Counted from the stretch's first letter, positions 22,415-31,620 are shown. The stretch: 35,187 bases of DNA from an uncultured Bacteroidota bacterium (GCA_903919535.1 CAIXIP010000160.1:1-35187); one strand, 5' to 3'. Numbers and translations are program-made. The notes: a model not told the origin generated them from the letters alone.

Positions 22415-24457
22415 TTACCAGATTCTCACTCTAACATTATCTTCACGATACATTGCATCACTCTTCTTAATATTAAAAGCTTTGTAAAATGCATCAATAT
22501 CTGATAATGGCCCATTAACCCTGAATTCAGAAGGAGAATGTACATCTGTATGTATTCGTTTTGCTAATGACGCATCAGTTCTGTTCACCATCCAGGCATA
22601 TCCATAAGCAAGGAAATAACGCTGTTCAGCTGTATAACCGCCAATCAACTCATTTGATTGACCTTGCTTTGTTTTTCTTAGCGCTTCTAATCCCATGATA
22701 ACACCACCCAAATCAGCAATATTTTCACCTTGTGTATTTTCGCCATTGAGATGAATACTATCCAGTACTTTGTAGTTATTATATTGTTCAACTATTAATT
22801 TTGTTTTTGCAATAAATTTTGCTCTATCTTCTTTTGACCACCAATCATTTAAGTTTCCATTCTCATCATATAAACTTCCTTGATCATCAAAGCCATGGGT
22901 GATTTCATGTCCAAAAGTGGAACCTCCTATTATGCCATACAAAACAGCATCATCAGGCATTCTTCCTTCAAATCCAGGAACTATAATATTACAAGCAGGA
23001 ACAACAATTTCATTATTTGTAGGGTCGTAATAAGCATTGTATGTTTGTGGAAACATTTCCCATTCTGTTTTGTCAACAGGCTTACCATATTTATTTATCA
23101 TATATTTATAATCCCACTTATCCACATTGATCATATTCTGCAAATAGTTGCTACGAGTAATTTCAAGGCTGCTCATATCTTTCCATTTATCAGGATAACC
23201 AACCTTCATATTAATTTTATTTAATTTACTCAAAGCTTTCTGTTTGGTAACATCACTCATCCAATTTAACTGCTTAATGTGCTCAGCATATACATCACGT
23301 ATGTTAGTACCAATCTCTACTAGCTTTTCTTTTGTCCCTTTTGGTAAATACTCAGCAACATATACTTGTCCGATCAATTCACCCAACGAAGCATCTGTTC
23401 TCTCTACAATTGTTTTCCATCTTGGTTTTTGCACTGAAACGCCTTCTAATATGGTAGAGTAGAAATAGAAGTTTTGGTTTGCGATTTGTTTGTCTGAAAA
23501 TGCTGCATATCTGTTTATTAAATTCCATTTCAGATAATTTTTCCAATCCCCTATTGAAGTAGTGGTGATAGTAGTTTGCAGTGCAGTAAAAAACTCGGGT
23601 TGCCCAACAACAACACTATCAATTTTTGGTAAGCCTAACTGAGTAAATGTCGTATTCCAATTTATTGCAGATGTAAGTTTACTCAATTGAGCAACCGACA
23701 TTTTATTGTAATTTTTATATGGATCTCGAAGATCTTCCATCTTGCGACAAGCTTTTGCAAGTTTGGTTTCTAATGTTATTATCTCATCGCTGATCTTATC
23801 TGCATCCTCTTTTTTCGAACCTGTAATTTCAAACATTTTGCTTACATGCTTAACATATTCTTTCCTGATCTTTGTTGTTCTTGGATCAGTATTAAAATAA
23901 TAATCTCTATCAGGCAAACCCAATCTGCATTGGCCAAGAGCAACAATATATTGTGAACTTTTTTTCTCATCTTTTGAAACACCATAACTGAACATGTTGG
24001 AAACTTCCATTGTAAAGAAATGAGCAACCATAGCTGTCAAATCTTCATTTGTTTTAATTGCTTCAATTTTTGTAAGGTCATCTGTTAGCGCTAATATTCC
24101 TTTTTTTTCAATGGTTAAGGTATCCATCCCACTGAAATAAAAATCGCCAATTTTTTGTTTATTACTTCCTTTAGGAGCATTTGCCTTAGCAGATGATTCA
24201 CATATTTTTTTTATTGATTCATTTATTGTATCTCCAATAGTTCTGAAAATACCATTACTACTTTCGGATGCTGGAATTGGATGTTTTTTAAACCAGGTGT
24301 TATTGGCAAACAAGAAAAAATTCTGACCCGGAGAAAATGACGAATCAATGTTTTCGGTTATTGGATCTCCAAAGAGACTTCCTGATTTTATTGTTGAGAA
24401 TTTAAAAGCACTAAAAATTAGCACTGCTGCAGTTAAAAGAAAAAATAGTTTTTTCAT
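22415..24457 (-). CDS. M13 (neprilysin-like) zinc metallopeptidase, exported
   Basis: A zinc endopeptidase acting on peptides outside the cytoplasm. The 680-residue protein starts with a hydrophobic signal (MKKLFFLLTAAVLIFSAFKFS) with no lipobox. The N-terminal M13 domain opens with NFFLFANNTWFKKHPIPASE, and the catalytic domain has HEITH (517-521) in GHEITHGFDDQGS and the third ligand in ENIADLGG (Glu578). NAYYDPTNNEIVVPA precedes it, as in the family. The family's C-terminal CxxW is represented by VRIW without the Cys. Bacteroidota have many such proteins, but the substrate is unknown. It lies 67 bp downstream of gldA on the same strand, without an obvious promoter, so it may be transcribed with gldA. 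Confidence 0.95.
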   Translation of the reverse strand: MKKLFFLLTAAVLIFSAFKFSTIKSGSLFGDPITENIDSSFSPGQNFFLFANNTWFKKHPIPASESSNGIFRTIGDTINESIKKICESSAKANAPKGSNKQKIGDFYFSGMDTLTIEKKGILALTDDLTKIEAIKTNEDLTAMVAHFFTMEVSNMFSYGVSKDEKKSSQYIVALGQCRLGLPDRDYYFNTDPRTTKIRKEYVKHVSKMFEITGSKKEDADKISDEIITLETKLAKACRKMEDLRDPYKNYNKMSVAQLSKLTSAINWNTTFTQLGLPKIDSVVVGQPEFFTALQTTITTTSIGDWKNYLKWNLINRYAAFSDKQIANQNFYFYSTILEGVSVQKPRWKTIVERTDASLGELIGQVYVAEYLPKGTKEKLVEIGTNIRDVYAEHIKQLNWMSDVTKQKALSKLNKINMKVGYPDKWKDMSSLEITRSNYLQNMINVDKWDYKYMINKYGKPVDKTEWEMFPQTYNAYYDPTNNEIVVPACNIIVPGFEGRMPDDAVLYGIIGGSTFGHEITHGFDDQGSLYDENGNLNDWWSKEDRAKFIAKTKLIVEQYNNYKVLDSIHLNGENTQGENIADLGGVIMGLEALRKTKQGQSNELIGGYTAEQRYFLAYGYAWMVNRTDASLAKRIHTDVHSPSEFRVNGPLSDIDAFYKAFNIKKSDAMYREDNVRVRIW

Positions 24458-24524
24458 AAATGATAGTTTTTTTGTTTAGACCAATGAGAAAAACTCTTCA
24501 CTTCGGTCAGAATAAAGTTGCGTT

Positions 24525-25433
24525 TTATTTTGTTAAATTTTTAAATACATCTTCCAAGCGCTGTTCTTCTTTATGCAGTGTAAGAACAGCCAAATTATTT
24601 TGAACAGCATATTGAAAAACCGCAGGACGAATGTCTTTTTCGGTATGCGATTCTAATTTCCAGGTATTTCCACTGATGTTTTTTACATCGAAAACTCCTT
24701 CAATGTTTTTCAATGAATTTTGTTTTATTTCCTTGTCAAATTCAACAGTAACAAACTGAATATTTTTTGCCTGCGAATTCTGCAAAACAGAAGTAATATC
24801 ATTCGCCACAATTTGTCCATTATTTACAATAATTACCCTATCACAAACCGCTTCTACTTCCTGCATGATATGGGTTGAAAGCATTACAGTTTTGTGTTTA
24901 CCAACAGAAATGATAAGATTACGTATTTCAGCTAATTGATTTGGATCTAAACCCGTTGTAGGTTCATCCAATATCAAAACTTTTGGGTCATGAATTAATG
25001 CTTGTGCTAATCCTACACGCTGACGATAACCTTTTGATAGTGCTCCGATTTTTTTCTTCTGCTCCACCTGCAAGCCTGTCATTTCAATCATTTCAGCAAT
25101 ACGCGACTTTACATTTTTTAGATGATGCAAGCCTGCAATAAATTCCAAATATTCCTTTACATACATTTCCAAATAAAGCGGATTATGCTCAGGCAGATAA
25201 CCAACATTTTTGCGAACTTCTAAGCTTTCTTCGGCCACATCGAATCCACAAACACTTGCTGTTCCCGAAGTTTGTGGAATAAAACACGTCAATATTTTCA
25301 TCATTGTAGATTTCCCGGCACCATTTGGACCAAGGAAACCAACTACTTCGCCTGTATTTACTTCGAATGAAACGTCATTTAATGCATGTTGCTCACCGTA
25401 AATTTTTGTTATGTTGTTTACTTTTATTGACAT
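24525..25433 (-). CDS. gldA: Gliding motility-associated ABC transporter ATPase GldA
   Basis: ATP-binding subunit of the GldA-GldFG ABC transporter required for gliding in Flavobacterium johnsoniae. In 302 residues: Walker A GPNGAGKST (35-43), signature LSKGYRQRVGLAQAL (132-146, the GldA form), Walker B LILDEPTTGLDP (153-164), the H-loop STHIMQEVEAVCDRV, and a C-terminal domain of about 85 residues. The N-terminus MSIKVNNITKIYGEQHALNDV agrees closely with GldA as I remember it (quoted in part here: NITKIYGEQHALNDV). gldF and gldG are not in the window, as is common because they are unlinked. A generic ABC-2 exporter ATPase remains a possible alternative. The leader carries four TTCGTA motifs. 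Confidence 0.87.
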   Translation of the reverse strand: MSIKVNNITKIYGEQHALNDVSFEVNTGEVVGFLGPNGAGKSTMMKILTCFIPQTSGTASVCGFDVAEESLEVRKNVGYLPEHNPLYLEMYVKEYLEFIAGLHHLKNVKSRIAEMIEMTGLQVEQKKKIGALSKGYRQRVGLAQALIHDPKVLILDEPTTGLDPNQLAEIRNLIISVGKHKTVMLSTHIMQEVEAVCDRVIIVNNGQIVANDITSVLQNSQAKNIQFVTVEFDKEIKQNSLKNIEGVFDVKNISGNTWKLESHTEKDIRPAVFQYAVQNNLAVLTLHKEEQRLEDVFKNLTK

Positions 25434-25442
25434 CTATTATTT

Positions 25443-25471
25443 TTCGTAATTCGTAAAGATTCGTATTCGTA
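25443..25471. repeat. Four TTCGTA repeats in the gldA leader
   Basis: TTCGTA at 25443-25448, 25450-25455, 25460-25465 and 25466-25471; on the transcribed strand TACGAA. They fill the 42 bp between the gldA -7 box and its start codon. Spacing is irregular (7, 10, 6). Confidence 0.55.
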
Positions 25472-25475
25472 GTCA

Positions 25476-25483
25476 CAAAGCTA
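25476..25483 (-). promoter_or_regulatory. -7 box for gldA
   Basis: TAGCTTTG on the minus strand, full consensus, 42 bp before the start codon. A TTTG lies 24 bp upstream (complement of 25508-25511), slightly long. It is 11 bp from the divergent rsgA box. Confidence 0.5.
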
Positions 25484-25494
25484 ATTCTTTTTGA

Positions 25495-25502
25495 TAAATT
25501 TG
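25495..25502 (+). promoter_or_regulatory. -7 box for rsgA
   Basis: TAAATTTG, full consensus, 32 bp before the rsgA ATG. The region where its -33 element should be holds the gldA -7 box. Confidence 0.5.
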
Positions 25503-25534
25503 ATGCTCAAAAAAATGTTAAACGGTAAAATTGA

Positions 25535-26476
25535 ATGAAGGGCGTTGTAATTAAATCGACAGGAAGTTGGTACACTGTTTTAAGTGAAAACGGTGTTGTG
25601 TTAGATTGCAGAATCAAAGGACTGTTTCGCATAAAAGGAATTAAAACAACCAACCCCATTGCTGTAGGCGACAATGTTGAGTTTGAGATGGAGAATGATG
25701 GAAAAGCAGTTATAAATAAAATTGCAGAGCGCAAAAATTATATAATCCGCAGGTCCATTAATTTATCCAAACAATCGCATATTCTTGCAGCAAATATTGA
25801 CTCAGCGTTTTTAATTGTAACCCTCGCATTTCCCCGCACCTCAGCAGGATTTATTGATCGTTTTTTATTGACGGCCGAAGCGTATCATATCCCAACAAGT
25901 ATTATTTTTAATAAAATTGATTTGTTTGAAGATGATGCTGTACTAATGAAAGAATTAAATGCTTTTATTGGAATTTATGAACGAATAGGATATAAATGCT
26001 ATAAAGTTTCTGCCACAAAAAAAGAAAACATTGCTTTGCTTCAAGACTTAACAAAAGACAAAACCACTTTAATTGCAGGACATTCGGGCGTTGGCAAATC
26101 TACCTTAGTGAATGCTATGGATTCGAATTTAGACTTGCGCGTAGGAGAAATTTCCGATGCTCATTCAAAAGGAAAACATACCACCACCTTCGCAGAAATG
26201 CATCCTTTGAACTATGGCGGATTTATTATTGATACTCCTGGAATCAAAGAGTTGGGATTGGTTGATATGGAAAAGGAAGAAATTTCGGATTACTTTCCCG
26301 AGATGCGAGCCTTGAGAAACAATTGCAAGTTCAATAATTGTTTACATCTGAATGAACCGAAATGTGCAATTATCGAAGCTGTTGAAAAAGGAGAAATCGC
26401 AGCATCACGATACAACAGTTACCTAGGAATTATGAATGGAGAAGAGTTGGACATCGCATATCAATCCTGGTTTTAA
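25535..26476 (+). CDS. rsgA: Ribosome small subunit-dependent GTPase RsgA
   Basis: A circularly permuted GTPase that checks late 30S ribosome maturation. The 313 residues follow the family order: an N-terminal OB fold (1-75), then G4 NKID (126-129), G1 GHSGVGKS (182-189), switch KGKHTTT and G3 DTPG, then a C-terminal zinc knuckle with Cys264, Cys269, His271 and Cys277 (CKFNNCLHLNEPKC). G4 before G1 proves the permutation. It is the first gene of a rsgA-dtd pair (35-bp gap) and is divergent from gldA. Confidence 0.97.
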   Translation: MKGVVIKSTGSWYTVLSENGVVLDCRIKGLFRIKGIKTTNPIAVGDNVEFEMENDGKAVINKIAERKNYIIRRSINLSKQSHILAANIDSAFLIVTLAFPRTSAGFIDRFLLTAEAYHIPTSIIFNKIDLFEDDAVLMKELNAFIGIYERIGYKCYKVSATKKENIALLQDLTKDKTTLIAGHSGVGKSTLVNAMDSNLDLRVGEISDAHSKGKHTTTFAEMHPLNYGGFIIDTPGIKELGLVDMEKEEISDYFPEMRALRNNCKFNNCLHLNEPKCAIIEAVEKGEIAASRYNSYLGIMNGEELDIAYQSWF

Positions 26477-26511
26477 AAGTAACATTAAGTATTTTTTTTA
26501 AAACTTTTCCC

Positions 26512-26964
26512 ATGCGACTAATTATTCAAAGAGTTTCCGAAGCATCAGTTACTATCGATGGAAAAATAAAAAGTGCTATTGACTTAGGCTTGCTGATTCT
26601 ATTAGGAATTGAAGACACTGACACAAACGATGATATTGAATGGCTTAGTGCAAAAACTACCAACCTCCGAATATTTAATGATGAAAACAATGTGATGAAC
26701 CTTTCTGTAATAGAAGTGAACGGAGATATTATTTTGGTTTCACAATTCACTTTACATGCCTCAACAAAAAAAGGAAACCGACCATCCTATATTAAAGCAG
26801 CAAAACCGGAAATTGCTATTCCCCTTTACAAAAAAATGATTCTTCAATTACAAACTGATCTTGGGAAGCCGATACAAACGGGAGAGTTTGGTGCAGATAT
26901 GAAAGTGAGTTTAATAAACGATGGACCTGTTACGATAAGTATTGATAGCAAGAATAGAGAATAA
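26512..26964 (+). CDS. dtd: D-aminoacyl-tRNA deacylase
   Basis: Removes D-amino acids (and glycine mischarged on tRNA-Ala) from tRNA. The 150-residue protein has the family N-terminus MRLIIQRVSEASVTIDG, the active-site SQFT (77-80) in LVSQFTLHAST, and the Gly-cisPro motif NDGPVT (136-141). The length is exactly typical. It lies 35 bp after rsgA without a promoter consensus between, so both translation-quality genes are probably one transcript. It converges with the permease gene over 11 bp with no terminator seen. Confidence 0.97.
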   Translation: MRLIIQRVSEASVTIDGKIKSAIDLGLLILLGIEDTDTNDDIEWLSAKTTNLRIFNDENNVMNLSVIEVNGDIILVSQFTLHASTKKGNRPSYIKAAKPEIAIPLYKKMILQLQTDLGKPIQTGEFGADMKVSLINDGPVTISIDSKNRE

Positions 26965-26975
26965 TGGTTGTTTAT

Positions 26976-28217
26976 TTACTCAAACCTCAACGCATCAATC
27001 GGATCAAGATTTGATGCTTTCACAGCGGGGTACAAACCAGCAATTAATCCCACGAACATACAAAGAATTATTCCACTGATTATCCAAACCCAAGGAACGA
27101 TAAAACCTACACCTAATTGAAAGGAAATTAAATTTCCTATTATGATTCCAAGTAAAATTCCCAGTAATCCTCCAATTTGACAAATTACTATTGCTTCTAC
27201 TAAAAATTGTTCCCTGATGAGCTTTTTTGTTGCACCGATTGCTTTTCTGATACCAATTTCTCGAGTTCGTTCCGTTACTGACACGAGCATAATATTCATT
27301 AATCCAATGGCTGCTCCTAATAATGTAATAATTCCTATAAGGGTTGCTCCTGCTGTTACTTTTTGAATATTATCAATCAACATATTTGCAAGATTATCAC
27401 TTTTGGTAACTTCAAAATTATTGTCTTCTCCGATACTAACTTTCCTTATTGTTCTAAAAACTCCTGTTGCTTCATTCGTTGCGGCTTCCATCAATTGTGA
27501 ATTATTAACCAAAACATTGATTGTAAATGTCATATTGGGTATCGAAAAATATTGTCGTACATTATTTAAAGGTAAAACACCTAATTTGTCGCCACCAAAG
27601 CCCATGCTATTGCCTTTCGATTTCAAAACACCAATTATTTTGTATTTGCCGCTTCCTATCGTAATCACTTTGTCGATAGGGTCATCTGTCTTTTTAAAAA
27701 GTGCGTCAATAACATCTTTCCCTAAAATAACCACATGATTGCCATACAAAACATCTTGAGCCGAAAAATTTCTACCTCTTTCGAGATCGTAACCTGAAGT
27801 CACTAAATAGTTTTCGTCCCCTCCCATAACACGAATATTCGGGTTAGTTTTTTTCGATTCATACTTCATAGTCGAATTCATAGAAGCAAATGTGGAAACA
27901 GACGGTTTTGCAGGAAAAGAATATTCCTTTGAAAAACGTATAGCTTCATCATATGTAATGCTTCTAAACCTTTTGGGTTTTTTGCCATTGCTTCCTATAC
28001 GCACACTCATTTCACGATTACGAATGCTGAATGTGTTTGCACCCATGCTTGTAAAATTGCTGTTTATTGAGGATTTTATTGCATCAATGGATGTAAGAAT
28101 CCCAACTAACGCCATTATACCAAACGAAATGATCAAAACGGTTAAAATCGTACGCAAAAGTTGGCTTCGGATTGCTCCGAGCGATATTTTTATATTTTCC
28201 TTAACAAATGAAGCCAT
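26976..28217 (-). CDS. MacB/FtsX-type ABC transporter permease
   Basis: The 413-residue protein has the MacB outline: one N-terminal membrane segment (about 20-42), a periplasmic domain of some 240 residues (MacB_PCD-like, with MGGDENYLVTSGYDLERGR and VVILGKDVIDALF), and three membrane segments near 290-312, 342-365 and 378-398. Between the last blocks, VTERTREIGIRKAIGA is the conserved cytoplasmic loop of the FtsX/MacB family. It ends ASNLDPIDALRFE, also typical. Such permeases work as mechanotransmission subunits for lipoprotein, peptide or drug export; the substrate is unknown. No partner ATPase is adjacent: gldA, 1.5 kb away on the other side of rsgA-dtd, belongs to a different class. A TAnnTTTG box lies 19 bp upstream. 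Confidence 0.92.
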   Translation of the reverse strand: MASFVKENIKISLGAIRSQLLRTILTVLIISFGIMALVGILTSIDAIKSSINSNFTSMGANTFSIRNREMSVRIGSNGKKPKRFRSITYDEAIRFSKEYSFPAKPSVSTFASMNSTMKYESKKTNPNIRVMGGDENYLVTSGYDLERGRNFSAQDVLYGNHVVILGKDVIDALFKKTDDPIDKVITIGSGKYKIIGVLKSKGNSMGFGGDKLGVLPLNNVRQYFSIPNMTFTINVLVNNSQLMEAATNEATGVFRTIRKVSIGEDNNFEVTKSDNLANMLIDNIQKVTAGATLIGIITLLGAAIGLMNIMLVSVTERTREIGIRKAIGATKKLIREQFLVEAIVICQIGGLLGILLGIIIGNLISFQLGVGFIVPWVWIISGIILCMFVGLIAGLYPAVKASNLDPIDALRFE

Positions 28218-28236
28218 TGCTATTATTGTAGAATTA

Positions 28237-28244
28237 CAAAATTA
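28237..28244 (-). promoter_or_regulatory. -7 box for the permease gene
   Basis: TAATTTTG on the minus strand, full consensus, 19 bp before the start codon. No well-spaced TTG. Confidence 0.45.
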
Positions 28245-28320
28245 ACAAACAAATAACAGGTATGTTGAAAATCATGAAAATATTTCAGGTAAAAATTACC
28301 TAAAAATTGCTACAATAGCC

Positions 28321-28328
28321 TATCTTTG
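28321..28328 (+). promoter_or_regulatory. -7 box for the ankyrin gene
   Basis: TATCTTTG, full consensus, 24 bp before the ATG. The only nearby TTG (28307-28309) is 11 bp upstream, too close. Confidence 0.5.
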
Positions 28329-28352
28329 ACAATCGCATAAAATATGTTTTAA

Positions 28353-29255
28353 ATGGCAAAAAAATACACTACTCTAACAAGATCCTTCCAATTCATTTTT
28401 TGTTTGTTAATTATTTCGCAAACAACATTTGCGCAACCGACAAAAAATGCACCAACAAAAAAAGCGCCAGCGCAAGGAGGCAAGCCTGGCAAAGTAACCG
28501 TTAAAGCAACTATTGCTGCCGACATGGATTGTCAGGTTACAATAAACGGTTCCGCTACAAAACTTAATGTAAAAGCCTATACTCCATTGCCTGTAACATT
28601 GGCTGGTGGAGACAATGCTATTGAAGCGATTTCTTCTGATAAAAAATCTACGTTTCATACAAGTATTAAAGCAAACGCAGGAGAAACGCCAATCATAGAA
28701 GTATCTTTTTTTGATGACAGCAAATTTCTGGATTACATAAAGCAAGGAAATGTTGGAATGGTAGAAACTGCGCTTAAAAAAAACCCTGCTTTAGCAGCAA
28801 ATGAAGACCAATCGTTAACAACATCACCTCTCGAAGTTGCAATTCAAAATTCACAACCCGAGATCGTTTTTTTATTAATGAGTCATGGAGCTAGTTTTAC
28901 AAAACCTGATAATATTTTCCCTTTGCATAAATCGGCTTTATTCGGTTCTCCAACAAAAACAGCAAAAGATAAAATCGCTCCAAATATTGCATTAGTTGAT
29001 TTTTTTATGAGCAAAGGTTGTAAACTAACAGACAAAGATGATGGGGGCAATACACCACTGCATTGTGCTGTTAGAGGTGGAAAACTAGAGTTAATAAAAT
29101 ATTTGATAGAAAAAGGTGCAGATGTAAATGCAAAAAATGATTTTGATGATACTCCTTTAAAAATTGCGCAGGATAAAGGGTTTGTTACCATTATCGATTA
29201 TCTGAAATCAAAAGGTGCAAAAGACACTGAGGCAAAAGAGGCAGAAGAAAAATAA
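28353..29255 (+). CDS. Exported ankyrin-repeat protein
   Basis: The 300-residue protein starts with a signal peptide (SFQFIFCLLIISQTTFAQ) and a Lys/Pro-rich linker. Residues about 45-115 form a small beta domain of PEGA-like character (MDCQVTINGSATKLNVKAYT). Ankyrin repeats follow, the clearest at about 230-263 (GGNTPLHCAVRGGKLELIKY) and 264-291 (FDDTPLKIAQDKGF), with two less regular repeats from about 127 (DYIKQGNVGMVETALKKNPA) to 215. The last 12 residues are highly charged. Ankyrin repeats bind other proteins, so a periplasmic scaffold or sequestering role is likely; the partner is unknown. Aconitase follows after 43 bp without an obvious promoter, so the two may be co-transcribed. Confidence 0.9.
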   Translation: MAKKYTTLTRSFQFIFCLLIISQTTFAQPTKNAPTKKAPAQGGKPGKVTVKATIAADMDCQVTINGSATKLNVKAYTPLPVTLAGGDNAIEAISSDKKSTFHTSIKANAGETPIIEVSFFDDSKFLDYIKQGNVGMVETALKKNPALAANEDQSLTTSPLEVAIQNSQPEIVFLLMSHGASFTKPDNIFPLHKSALFGSPTKTAKDKIAPNIALVDFFMSKGCKLTDKDDGGNTPLHCAVRGGKLELIKYLIEKGADVNAKNDFDDTPLKIAQDKGFVTIIDYLKSKGAKDTEAKEAEEK

Positions 29256-29298
29256 GAAATAAATTCAACAATATATTCAAACTTTAAATTAATTTATT

Positions 29299-31566
29299 AT
29301 GGCTTTTGACATTGAAATGATTAAGGCACTTTATGAAAAGTTGCCAGGGAAAGTGGAAGCAGCGCGAAAATTACTTGGTCGTCCACTTACATTAACGGAA
29401 AAAACACTGTATGCGCATTTGCATACTGACCAAAAAACTGAAGTTTTCCAACGTGGAAAATCTTATGTTGATTTTGCACCGGATAGAGTTGCTATGCAAG
29501 ACGCAACAGCTCAAATGGCATTATTGCAATTTATGCAAGCAGGTCGCCCAAAAGTTGCTGTTCCTTCTACCGTTCATTGTGATCACTTGATAACCGCTAA
29601 AAATGGCGCTAATGACGATTTAGCTTTCGCGAATAAAGAAAGCAAAGAAGTATATGATTTCTTAGGTTCTGTTTCTAACAAATACGGTATCGGTTTCTGG
29701 AAACCAGGTGCTGGAATTATTCATCAAGTAGTTTTAGAAAATTATGCATTTCCTGGTGGGATGATGATTGGAACCGACTCTCATACTGTAAATGCAGGTG
29801 GATTAGGTATGATTGCTATTGGTGTTGGTGGCGCTGATGCTTGCGATGTGATGGCTGGATTAGCTTGGGAATTAAAATTCCCAAAATTAATTGGTATCAA
29901 ATTAACAGGAAAATTAAATGGATGGACTGCTCCAAAAGATGTTATCTTGAAAGTTGCAGGTATTTTAACTGTAAAAGGCGGAACAGGTGCAGTTGTTGAA
30001 TATTTTGGCGAAGGTGCAACATCTATGAGCTGTACCGGAAAAGGAACAATTTGTAATATGGGTGCAGAAATTGGTGCTACCACTTCTACTTTCGGTTATG
30101 ATGCTTCTATGGAGCGTTATTTGAAAGCTACTGGTCGTGCTGATGTTGCTGAACTTGCAAACAAAGTAAAAGAACATTTAACTGCTGATGCAGAAGTTTA
30201 TGCTAACCCTTCAAAATATTTTGATGAAGTAATTGAAATCGATTTATCAACATTAGAACCTCATGTAAATGGACCTTTCACTCCAGATCTTGCAACTCCT
30301 ATTTCTAAATTAAAAGAGGAAGCAATAAAAAATGGTTGGCCATTAAAAATCTCTGTTGGTTTATTAGGCTCTTGTACCAACTCTTCTTACGAAGATATTT
30401 CTCGCGCAGTTAGTATTGCAAAACAAGTATCAAGTAAAAATCTAAAATCAAAAGCTGAATATTTAATTAATCCGGGATCTGAACAAATTCGTTACACCAT
30501 TAAACGCGATGGCTTTTTAGATGTGTTCGATCAAATTGGTGCTAAAGTATTTACAAATGCTTGTGGGCCATGTATCGGAATGTGGGATAGAATGGGTGCG
30601 GAGAAACAAGAAAAAAACACCATCATTCATTCATTCAACAGAAATTTTGCAAAACGTGCGGATGGAAATCCAAACACATTTGCATTTGTTGCATCTCCTG
30701 AAATAGTTACAGCAATGGCTATTGCAGGTGACATCACTTTTAATCCGTTGACAGATTTTTTAACAAACGAAAAAGGAGAAAAAGTAAAATTAGATGCGCC
30801 ATCCGGTGACGAATTACCTACAAAAGGCTTTGCTGTTGAGGATGCAGGTTATCAAGCTCCTGCTGCTGATGGAAGCAAAGTAACAATAAATGTATCTCCA
30901 ACCAGCGATCGTTTACAATTATTAGATCCATTTACTGCTTGGGAAGGTGTTGATCTTAAAGGATTGAAACTCCTTATCAAAGCAAAAGGAAAATGTACAA
31001 CCGATCACATTTCTATGGCTGGTCCTTGGTTAAAATATCGTGGACATTTAGATAATATTTCTAACAACATGTTAATTGGTGCTGTGAATTTCTTCAACGA
31101 AAAAACAGACAATGTAAAAAACCAATTGACCGGAGTTTATGAATCTGTTCCAAAAGTACAACGTGCTTATAAAGCTGAAAACATAGGTTCAATTGTTGTT
31201 GGTGACGAAAATTATGGCGAAGGTTCATCACGTGAACATGCAGCTATGGAGCCACGTCATCTAGGTGTACGTGCAGTATTAGTAAAATCATTTGCTCGTA
31301 TTCACGAAACAAATTTGAAAAAGCAAGGTATGCTTGGATTGACATTTGCAGATAAAGCAGATTACGATAAAATCAAAGAAGATGATGTGTTGGATATTGT
31401 TGGATTAAAAACATTTGCTCCAAATACTCCTTTAACATTAGTCTTGAATCATGCTGACGGAAGCAAAGAAGAAATTAAAGTAAACCATACTTACAATGAA
31501 CAACAAATTGAGTGGTTCAAAGCAGGTGGCGCTTTAAATATTATTCGTGCAAATGTGAAAGCATAG
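29299..31566 (+). CDS. acn: Aconitate hydratase, mitochondrial type
   Basis: Interconverts citrate and isocitrate through cis-aconitate in the TCA cycle, with a [4Fe-4S] cluster. The 755-residue protein follows the mitochondrial aconitase plan. Cluster ligands are Cys359 ([13 protein letters not shown]), Cys422 and Cys425 ([11 protein letters not shown]), with the same spacing as the mitochondrial enzyme (about 358, 421, 424). [12 protein letters not shown] and [10 protein letters not shown] (active-site Ser and Arg) are intact, and [20 protein letters not shown] starts the swivelling domain. It is closed by a 36-bp palindromic terminator. It could be transcribed from the ankyrin promoter, since no TAnnTTTG box lies in the 43-bp gap. 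Confidence 0.97.
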   Translation: MAFDIEMIKALYEKLPGKVEAARKLLGRPLTLTEKTLYAHLHTDQKTEVFQRGKSYVDFAPDRVAMQDATAQMALLQFMQAGRPKVAVPSTVHCDHLITAKNGANDDLAFANKESKEVYDFLGSVSNKYGIGFWKPGAGIIHQVVLENYAFPGGMMIGTDSHTVNAGGLGMIAIGVGGADACDVMAGLAWELKFPKLIGIKLTGKLNGWTAPKDVILKVAGILTVKGGTGAVVEYFGEGATSMSCTGKGTICNMGAEIGATTSTFGYDASMERYLKATGRADVAELANKVKEHLTADAEVYANPSKYFDEVIEIDLSTLEPHVNGPFTPDLATPISKLKEEAIKNGWPLKISVGLLGSCTNSSYEDISRAVSIAKQVSSKNLKSKAEYLINPGSEQIRYTIKRDGFLDVFDQIGAKVFTNACGPCIGMWDRMGAEKQEKNTIIHSFNRNFAKRADGNPNTFAFVASPEIVTAMAIAGDITFNPLTDFLTNEKGEKVKLDAPSGDELPTKGFAVEDAGYQAPAADGSKVTINVSPTSDRLQLLDPFTAWEGVDLKGLKLLIKAKGKCTTDHISMAGPWLKYRGHLDNISNNMLIGAVNFFNEKTDNVKNQLTGVYESVPKVQRAYKAENIGSIVVGDENYGEGSSREHAAMEPRHLGVRAVLVKSFARIHETNLKKQGMLGLTFADKADYDKIKEDDVLDIVGLKTFAPNTPLTLVLNHADGSKEEIKVNHTYNEQQIEWFKAGGALNIIRANVKA

Positions 31567-31580
31567 TAAAGAATAGAAAT

Positions 31581-31616
31581 AAAAAAAGCGTAACGAAATT
31601 TCGTTACGCTTTTTTT
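31581..31616. terminator. Perfect 36-bp palindromic bidirectional terminator
   Basis: A7, GCGTAACGAAA, TTTCGTTACGC, T7: each half is the exact reverse complement of the other. It should end the aconitase transcript on the plus strand and pyrG on the minus strand. Confidence 0.92.
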
Positions 31617-31620
31617 ATTT

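Noticed and set aside
25443-25471. TTCGTA cluster as a CRISPR array or replication origin
   Set aside because: The units are 6 bp with irregular 0-4 bp gaps, without spacers, cas genes, DnaA boxes or dnaA/dnaN nearby.
28883-29191. Minus-strand open frame inside the ankyrin gene
   Set aside because: Its frame follows the codon pattern of the ankyrin gene on the other strand; there is no promoter or conserved domain.
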